Assembly (NCBI RefSeq): GCF_958298935.1
Contig: NC_084924.1
Span: 806,001-870,000 of the forward strand
Direction: 5' to 3'
Length of the DNA: 64,000 nucleotides
From: Phragmites australis
Lineage: Eukaryota; Streptophyta; Magnoliopsida; Poales; Poaceae
In this document: piece by piece, positions 57,216 to 64,000 of the stretch
Numbering within the stretch: position 1 is the first letter of the stretch
Layout: each line of letters starts with the position of its first letter
The notes under the pieces: generated by a model
Database searches by the model: none
What the model saw: only the letters and a program-made list of their open reading frames with translations
What the model was told of the DNA's origin: nothing
Translations under genes and position numbers: made by a program

Positions 57216-59590
57216 TGGCGGAGCTAAGGGTCGACCAACCTGGGCTTCGGCTCATTCAATTCCCGTGCACTGCCGAAGCCCATGCAATACAAATACAGCT
57301 TTACTCAATGCTTCAACCTGGCGATTCCTATCCATTGGTCGACCGATTTTGGTTCACAGATCGGTCACCTTTGAGATTCGTGCGTGGGAAGGATTGGACC
57401 GTTGAGACTATTTCTTCCTCCTTCGCCTCACGTTGTTTTAACCCTAGAGCGCCGCTGTCCTCCCAATCACGAACGCAGCACGCCACCATGTCGTGTCCAC
57501 CCGGCAAGTTAGGGTTTAGGGTTGGGGTAGGTTAGGGTTCTGGGTTTTTTTTGGGGGGGGGGGGGGGTAGAGGGATTCTCGAGGCCGCAGCATAACCTTC
57601 GGTGGGCGGCGGTCCGACGGAGCGGTGAGGAGGCCATGGCGCAATCGTAGCCACGGGAGACAAGAGGGCAGTGGGCAGGCCGGTGGTGAGGGAGTCATGA
57701 TAACCGCTCATCGAATATGGGTTAGCATGGCGGAAGTGGTGGTTGCGGATTCGACGGTGGGAACCACCAGAGACGGTGGAGAAGGGCGGGGCGGGGGCAA
57801 GGACGCAGCGAAGGTCGCTGGAGGTTGGATTGGACGTGAGGAAGAAGACGATGGCGCGATGAAACTGGGCCTAGGCTGATTGCTCACCACGTTCGTGGGT
57901 TGGTGGGCTGACCGATCTAAGAACCAGAACTGGTCAGCCGACAGGATGCCCCTTCAATGTCCCTATTCCCATCCCCATCTCCGATCTCTCAAGTCACAAT
58001 GAACCAACCTCCGCACATAAGCGGAGGCTCGGGCACGGCTACTATGGGTCTCCTCATCCTCGTCATCTTCGGTCCTTCAGTGCTCAGTTGCTCGGCTCAC
58101 CGGCTGCTTTGCAACCGCACCTCCCTTGTTGACGGGGCAAGCCACCGACACAGATCAAGGTCTGAGGGTACTTCATTGCCGTCGACGCCTCTAGGAATGA
58201 AAATTAAAGAGCTTCTTCTAAAAAATTATCACCGGTGAGAATATGTGAATTGTCTTTGCAGCCATCTGTTCTCAATTGGATGCTTTGCAAATTGTCCGGT
58301 CAATTGATTTGTACTTGTGTGTAAATTCAGCCAAAACAAATTGTTCATGAGAAAACTTAAATTTTCGTTTTCCAAAAGGAAAAGGAGATGAGCAGTTGGC
58401 GAAATTTTGTCAGGCTGCCCCATTCGCCCACCCCCTTATTTCACCTCTGGATCAGCCACGGCGGTCCAATGATGGCATGTCCAGTGACAGCACATGGTTG
58501 CGTGGGTGTTCACGGTAGTTATTGTACACTTTTAGTGTCAACTTTTTTCAATATATAACGGAATTATCACCATGATTATAGATTATTATCATTAATATTC
58601 ATGATTTTGCGATATAGTGCATGTGAATTAGTTTTGTAGGAAATAAGGCTCAAAATAGTGAAATACGACAAGTGCTGACACAAGGCCTAGCTCTCCATCC
58701 ACGATGGACCAAAAATCCAGCCCATAAGGCCCAACACGCAAGGCCCAAGCTCATTGCTTGGCACTCAAATCACAAAAGATTCTTGAAATCTAGAATTATT
58801 CGCGCAATCCAGGACAACATCATCTTCTAACGTAGATTCGGAGTCCAATACGACATTTTCTGTAAATCCAATGAATACCAAAGTTGTAGATATCGCTGAG
58901 AGATTTGATTTGCACCTATGGAAGATCTTATTTGGATTCCAGAGCTAGTAGATATGGGTCCCACAGTAAGTGTTGCATAAAGGAGTCCGAATCAGGACAG
59001 TTCATCTTATAACATATTTTGGAGTCAAGACGACCTTTTTAGGGAACATCATAATGTAAAAAGCCATAGATCTTTTTTAGAGCTACAATTTTTTTAATTC
59101 TAAATTTACCCAATTTAGAGTCCAAAAATTGGAGATACCTTCGTCTGAAGGGAGAGTTGTGAAAAGAAAAGTCTGGAACCGCTTTTAAACGTGGAAAACA
59201 AGTTGTACTTTACTTCCACCAATAGATTTCGTGCATAGGATGGTAAAGCCCACCCAAGGCATATCTAGATTATAAATATAGGAGTTTGACATCCGTTTAA
59301 TATTAACCAGAACTAAATCTGGTTAATGATTTTCATTTCTGGTGAGGGGTTTCTGGTAAGGGGGTAGGGACATGGAGTTTTTTCTATATATATTTTCTAA
59401 AAAAATAATTACAAAAATATATCCCGGACAAAAAGAATTACGGGACTAGGCGGTAAGCCACCCGGGGTGCCACCGTGGCAGGTCCATAGGTCTTACCGCC
59501 CTCTAAGGGGGTGGGTAGACTTGCCGCCCTCTCAAGGGGCGACAAGGCTCAGGGTTTATTTTTTATATAAAAATAACAAAAATCTCAGAA
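57216..59590. other. Intergenic, GC-rich then AT-rich, no recognised gene
   Basis: 57220-58240 is GC-rich with several short frames lacking recognisable domains and a poly-G run at 57554-57568. 58450-59430 is AT-rich. ACCGCCCTCT motifs recur at 59450-59550, as at 39170-39262. Confidence 0.4.
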
Positions 59591-59869
59591 ATTATTTAAG
59601 ATAAAAATAACAAAAATCCCAGAAAATATTTAAGTGAAGATAGAATAAATACATGTAAGTGAAATGATAAAACCACATTGAATGTAAGATAGAATGTGTA
59701 TATGAGATGAGTACATAGAATTTAAATATTACTAATGGCATGTAAGCTACATCTAAGGTACATACATGCCTTAGGTAATAGATTAAAAATGATAAAACCA
59801 CCTTAAATTCAACAAGTTCAATAATTAGTAGCATAAACATTATGGATGAAATAACCCTTGAGGTTGTTT

Positions 59870-60974
59870 GTGCCTTATCTCGCGGTCCATACATTGGTAA
59901 TTGTATTATGGAGATTTTGGTCTACGTGGTGCCGGTGCATACGGAAAATAATCAAAGTTAGAATCCCAGTCATCTGCTCCATTGTCAGAGAATTCACAAC
60001 GATGTGGAGTTCTCTGAGGAGTTGGTATGAAGTCATGATCGTCGGAACCAACCCATTCGGTTGTGACGGAAGTGGTAGAAGCACGTCCTCTTGTGGTGGT
60101 AGTCGAACGACAACCTCTTTCACGGCGGCTCGAACCACCGCCTCTTTTGCAAAAGTGTGGAGATCTTGAACGACCACATCTGTGTCTCTAGTTATGTCTG
60201 GGTAGGCAGCTGTCGCCGAAGAGCAGATTAAAAAGAATAAAGTTCTTGATGAGTTTGTTCAGCAAATCTTCATCATGAGGGAACACCTAGTATAGAAAAA
60301 GAGCATACAAAAATATAAACGTGTCTTAGAAGTGCAACCTAACAAATAACGGGGACATATTATAATGATGAACATACCTTAATGTGCTCTCCGTCAGTGG
60401 CGGATCCAGGATTTGGTGATTGGGTATTCAGTATTCACAAACCAAAAAAAACTATTCAATCCAAAATGCGAGAAGGTAGGCTCTTTCCGGTTAATGGGCC
60501 GAGTGAAGGATAGATGGTAGATTGGGCAGACGTTTTGCTGGGTGGTCTGATAGGTTAAAGCAGCAAGCAAGTAAGTTGGCCTAACTAGAGATATATATAC
60601 GTAGTGTAGTTACTATATACTCATTTTTTTGGTAAAAAAGTTGGGTATACAGCTGAATACCCTTGCATCATGGTGGGTTCGCCCTGCTCCTCGTGTTGCT
60701 GAGAGTGCATAAATATGGTGTACGCTCGCTTGCTAAAATACTTTGCTATGTCGGCTAGTTGGCATACCCTGATATATCTCTGACGACACTCTAATAAGTG
60801 TGTCTTTAGGTCCATAGAGGTCACAGAGCTTACCGTTCGCCGCCATTCCTCCGTGGTGAAACAAGGACAGCGGGTCATGGTCTGCCATTTCGACAGCACT
60901 TTGTTCAGGTTCTCCTCCTCAAACACATCGTCATCTTTTTCATGGGTCTCCTTCATAGCCTGTAAGGCTATCAT
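59870..60974 (-). pseudogene. Transposon-associated gene remnant with an inserted hAT-type MITE
   Basis: The minus-strand exon from 60974 reads KETHEKDDDVFEEENLNKVL, CFTTEEWRRTVSSVTSMDLK, HLLECRQRYIRVCQLADIAK and YTIFMHSQQHEE. It is interrupted at 60686 by the MITE. Across the insertion the host frame resumes as HIK followed by a GTATGT donor. After an acceptor near 60286, the next block is VFPHDEDLLNKLIKNFILFN. Further on are an Arg/Gly/Thr-rich stretch and DHDFIPTPQRTPHRCEF. I do not recognise a named domain. Neighbouring ACCGCC motifs suggest the same repeat family as the GRF-finger remnant at 38190. Function unknown. Confidence 0.45.
60395..60686. mobile_element. hAT-type MITE, 292 bp
   Basis: The left end CAGTGGCGGATCCAGGAT and the right end, read inverted, CAGGGCGAACCCACCAT form a short imperfect terminal repeat. 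Subterminal sequences GGGTATTCAG and CTGAATACCC are also inverted. Flanks CTCTCCGT (60387-60394) and CTCCTCGT (60687-60694) give an 8-bp duplication with 6 matches. Removing it restores a continuous coding stretch on the minus strand. Confidence 0.78.
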
Positions 60975-61937
60975 TGAGGATTTTGATGTCCATGAGAAAT
61001 ATCTACTTAGGAGCCAGCCATGGTGTGGTATAGGGTATCAGATGGTAGTGGTGTTTCGGAAAACTACGATGTCATGAACTTCTTGTTGCCTCGGCCTCCC
61101 ATTTTGTAAGTAGAGATCGATGGTGTATGAACCAAGTGTAGTTATGTAATTTTGAGACGATGCATGCATTGGATGTCTTTCTGCAGCGACAAGACACTGG
61201 ACTCTGAGTAGTTGACAACGTGCGGTCACATCGCTCTAAAAAGTGGCAGTGAGCGGTTTTGTCAGTCTAAAAAGCTGACAGCGAGGGGTCAGCGATGAAG
61301 CTTTGGAAATTAGGTGGGAGAGGCAGCTGCGACGATAAATAAATAGAGATTAAAATACTTAATTTATTTTAATGTTTGGAACATGAAACAATAATTGTCT
61401 CAAGGAAATTTTCAGAACGAAAATGCCCGATTTGTCGACTGTAGTGGCAGATATTCACTTTCAACTTTTCTGAACAAGCAACTGATCAAGCCTGTTGATC
61501 CTACTCTTCAAAGCTTTGCAACCATTCAAATTCTTCGCAAGGAACGTAATTCAGTACTATTTTGCTAGTTTTTAGACAACCTCGTAATCTCTGTAGGTCA
61601 GATGAAAAGCGAAAAAAGCGAAGCACAATTGCAGTATCGTTTCAAACAGCCAGATATACCCCACGTCTACACACCAAGGGAATGGAAATGGAGAAACTCA
61701 GTAAAACCTGGTGCTCAGGTATGTATCAAACCAACCAAAATCGTGACCAAAAAGCAGCATACTGGATTCCATGGCATTTCAACATGCATAACCTTAGGTA
61801 AAAACTTGGAGAAACTAAAAGTTTCCAACCGCAAATACAAAGATCGGTTGGCCAACGAGGGTGCAAAAGAGTGCCATCACTGAAAACCATGACCTCATCA
61901 CTGTGGTCAAGTAACATTATGCTATTGGAGTCTATGA
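60975..61937. other. Intergenic, no recognised gene
   Basis: The plus-strand frame at 61602-61883 (MKSEKSEAQLQYRFKQPD) has no recognisable domain and lies in what would be the 3' flank of the BTF3 exon. Nothing else is supported. Confidence 0.4.
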
Positions 61938-62089
61938 TCAGGCTTTTGCCTCTTGAGCTACCTCCTCAAAAGTCTCCCCAGGAACAAGCTCTGGAACGTC
62001 ATCGTCATTCTCTTCCTTTGCCTGAGCAGCAGCTACCTGCTTCTGCATCTCTTCAGCAATCCTCTTCAGGTGCTCCATGTTGTCAGGAC
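61938..62089 (-). pseudogene. BTF3: Last exon of a BTF3/NAC-beta gene, isolated fragment
   Basis: A minus-strand exon follows the acceptor CCTTGCAG (62097-62090). It encodes (G)PDNMEHLKRIAEEMQKQ and then NDDDVPELVPGETFEEVAQE, ending in a TGA stop (61940-61938). This matches the C-terminus of plant BTF3, the beta subunit of the nascent-polypeptide-associated complex (family GPDNMDNLKKLAEQFQKQ and DDDDVPELV). The upstream exons with the NAC domain were not found to the right. There the sequence passes into an LTR-like fragment ending near 62262. It is probably a truncated or captured gene piece; a functional gene with a distant upstream exon cannot be excluded. Confidence 0.78.
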
Positions 62090-62184
62090 CTGCAAGGATG
62101 AAATCGGTCTTTGTATATCATGACCTTTGTAACGAGGCTACAAGCTACTATTTGTAATAATAGCACTGTGATGATACAATGATG

Positions 62185-62262
62185 ATGTAGCATATATATG
62201 AAAACTTGATCCTGGTATATATGTGTTGTGCCCGGTTTTAATCCTTTAAAACTTGGTGTTAC
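62185..62262 (+). mobile_element. LTR-like fragment
   Basis: Similar to 37640-37724 (GTAGCATATATATGAAAACT; CCTTTAAAACTTGGTGTTACA) and ends in TTACA. Only the 3' end of the presumed LTR is recognisable. Confidence 0.35.
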
Positions 62263-62609
62263 AGTGGGGTGCTATCAAAACTGACAAAAGCGAAACCGGT
62301 CGGCGCACCGAAAGCGGCGACACGATGCGACGAGATGTGAAGGGGCGCAGCACCACGCCGGCCCGTATTCGGCATCTGAGGTGCAGAATATGGCACTGTT
62401 CACCGTATTCAGCATCTGACAAGGAGTTTTTGGTACCTCAGGTTCTTAATACGGTGAACAGTACCGTATTCGACACCTGAGGTACCGAAATCGAATTTTC
62501 GGTGTTTCAGATACCGGATACAGATACTAGATTTACAAATACATTGATATATTATCTATTATAATAAATACGGTAACATTTTTTCTCTATTTTTGAATTT
62601 TTACCCACA

Positions 62610-63840
62610 AAGAACAGGAAAATGTTGGCGCTGCGACGAGCTCATTGAATATTGGTCCCATGTGGGATCATTGAATATTGGTCCCCACAAATAGGGAAAA
62701 ATGCACAAACCCCCCATAAGTCACTCCATTTTTTAGATTCCCCCCATAAGCCATTTTGTTGCAAAAACCCCCCAACAGTAATTTAGATTTGCAAAAACCC
62801 CTCAGCAATTGTTTAATCCAGAAAATAGGTTTTCTTTAATATAAAAAATATGTAAATTCTTTAATAATTTAGATAAAGGTTTTAAAAATGATTCCTTTGG
62901 TGAACTAAATAAAATGAAATGTTTTTAATTCTATTAATCTTATATATATATATATGTTTTTCAATGATAAAATAAATGTTTTAATTATGAGAAAAATTTA
63001 GAAAATCTAGAATAATATTTTAATAGGTTTTCTATATTTTTAATTATGGAAAAATGGTAAATAATTAGAAAATAAAGGGAATTTTTAATTTTTCTAGGTT
63101 TTCTATGTTTTTAATTTTAGATAACACATAAGGCAAACGTATAAGTTGCAATGGTATAAAGGGAATCTTCTCTAATTTGTCCGGCCGGCCTACCCATTGG
63201 CATGGCACTTGGCCGCATTCCAGCGCCCGGCCTCTCTTCCGTAGATGCAGAGAGTTCGGCAAGATTTAGCATCAGTCTCCATTGATTTGTCGTTATTTGT
63301 GAACACAAATAATAAATAAAATTATATCCTTATTCCTCTAAGGGACATAATTAAAATATTTATTTTATCATTGAAAAATATATATAAGATTAATAGAATT
63401 AAAAATATTTCATTTTATTTATTTCACCAAAGGAATCATTTTTAAAACCTTTATCTAAATTATTAAAGAATTTACATATTTTTTATATTAAAGAAAACCT
63501 ATTTTCTGGATTAAACAATTGCTAGGGGGGGTTTTGCAAATCTAAATTACTGTTGGGGGTTTTTGCAACAAAAAAATTTATGGAGGGAATCTAAAAAATG
63601 GAGTGACTTATGGAGGGTTTGTGCATTTTTCCCCCCCACAAATAACATACGAATAACATGTGGGATCATGGAATATGGGAGCGCTTATCGAAATTTGCTG
63701 TCAGCTGGTCACATCACATGATGGAAGGAGGAGTGTATGCAACAATACATCATCTATCCCATTCGGAGAAGAATGCATCGCCAGTCGCCACCATAGCTAG
63801 CCTGCCCCCGCGAGACCAATAATTGAACTAGAAAGTAGAA
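62610..63840 (+). promoter_or_regulatory. Second copy of the NLR 5' flank, interrupted by a foldback element
   Basis: 62610-62693 and about 63690-63840 match 39856-40063 (GGAAAATGTTGGCGCTGCGACGA; ACATCACATGATGGAAGGAGGA; CCATCTATCCCATTCGGAGAAG in spirit with single differences). Similarity stops near GAAACCAC. The following ATGGACGTCC frame does not resemble the NLR start, so a paralogue, if present, would lie beyond the window or has been rearranged. Confidence 0.6.
62694..63633. mobile_element. Long foldback/MULE-like element with 11-bp target duplication, 940 bp
   Basis: The ends are GGGAAAAATGCACAAACC and its exact inverse GGTTTGTGCATTTTTCCC. Arms of about 300 bp are inverted copies, for example AAAACCTATTTTCTGGATTA against TAATCCAGAAAATAGGTTTT. 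Flanks CCCCACAAATA (62683-62693 and 63634-63644) form a perfect 11-bp duplication, in the range of Mutator-like elements. No transposase is present. The central part (about 63050-63300) is unique sequence with no clear gene. Confidence 0.85.
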
Positions 63841-64000
63841 ACCACAGGCTCTAGATCGGCTGCTCTCGACGGCTTCTGAATCCAAAGCTATGGACGTCCA
63901 GGCTCTAGATCGGCTGCTGCTCGGCCTCTAGATCCTGCTTGGCCTCCGCCCTCCGCTTCAGATCCTGCTCTGCTCGGGCCGTCGGGCGCTCGGCCTCGCT
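63841..64000. other. Right edge, GC-rich sequence with a short repeat
   Basis: CAGGCTCTAGATCGGCTGCT occurs at about 63845 and 63899. An ATG at about 63891 opens a frame that stops within a few codons. No gene is assigned. Confidence 0.4.

Overview
This is a nuclear segment from a plant, almost certainly a grass. The evidence is intron-rich genes with GT-AG splice sites, GC-rich 5' ends, a chloroplast-targeted glutaredoxin, a CC-type NLR resistance gene, and dense nested transposons (LTR/copia, a solo LTR, Helitron, hAT, foldback elements). I cannot name the species. No tRNA, rRNA or CRISPR was recognised.

Layout. 1-849: the 5' end of a minus-strand U2A' spliceosomal gene. 1.0-14.2 kb: transposon-rich. 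It holds an RNase H-like fragment, a 1,684-bp solo LTR (3653-5336) with a 5-bp target duplication and internal 73-bp tandem repeats, and a duplicated pair of hAT-like elements. The second hAT copy carries a 4.65-kb Helitron (9505-14154) that captured an AGO1-type Argonaute exon. 14.3-27.1 kb: a conserved gene island with RPN5 (proteasome lid, +), a plastid monothiol glutaredoxin (-, two exons 1.4 kb apart) and mitochondrial EF-Tu (+, 12 exons). A long foldback element lies between the last two. 27.6-33 kb: a decayed copia element, bracketed by a partial tandem duplication of the EF-Tu 3' end. 34.1-35.0 kb: a proline/alanine-rich protein with an Agenet-like C-terminus.

40.1-53.8 kb: the most interesting locus. 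It is one NLR-type reading frame cut by two young LTR retrotransposons: a 2.0-kb gag-only element (TSD TGCGC) and a 6.9-kb complete copia element with LTRs that look identical (TSD GGAGG). Removing both elements and one copy of each TSD gives an uninterrupted 1,595-codon frame. The protein is unusual. Its NB-ARC domain has lost the P-loop and appears to be split by about 500 residues of acidic sequence containing 13 repeats around the core KHM-EEE. The full-length copia appears to place its gag-pol start codon inside the LTR and to splice over the primer-binding site.

54-64 kb: an inverted, broken NLR paralogue (-), a transposon-derived gene remnant (-), a BTF3 exon fragment (-), and a duplicate of the NLR promoter carrying a foldback element with an 11-bp TSD. 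This suggests an NLR cluster continuing beyond the right edge.

The housekeeping genes (splicing, proteasome, plastid redox/Fe-S, mitochondrial translation) are functionally unrelated neighbours. The NLR region is the rapidly evolving part.
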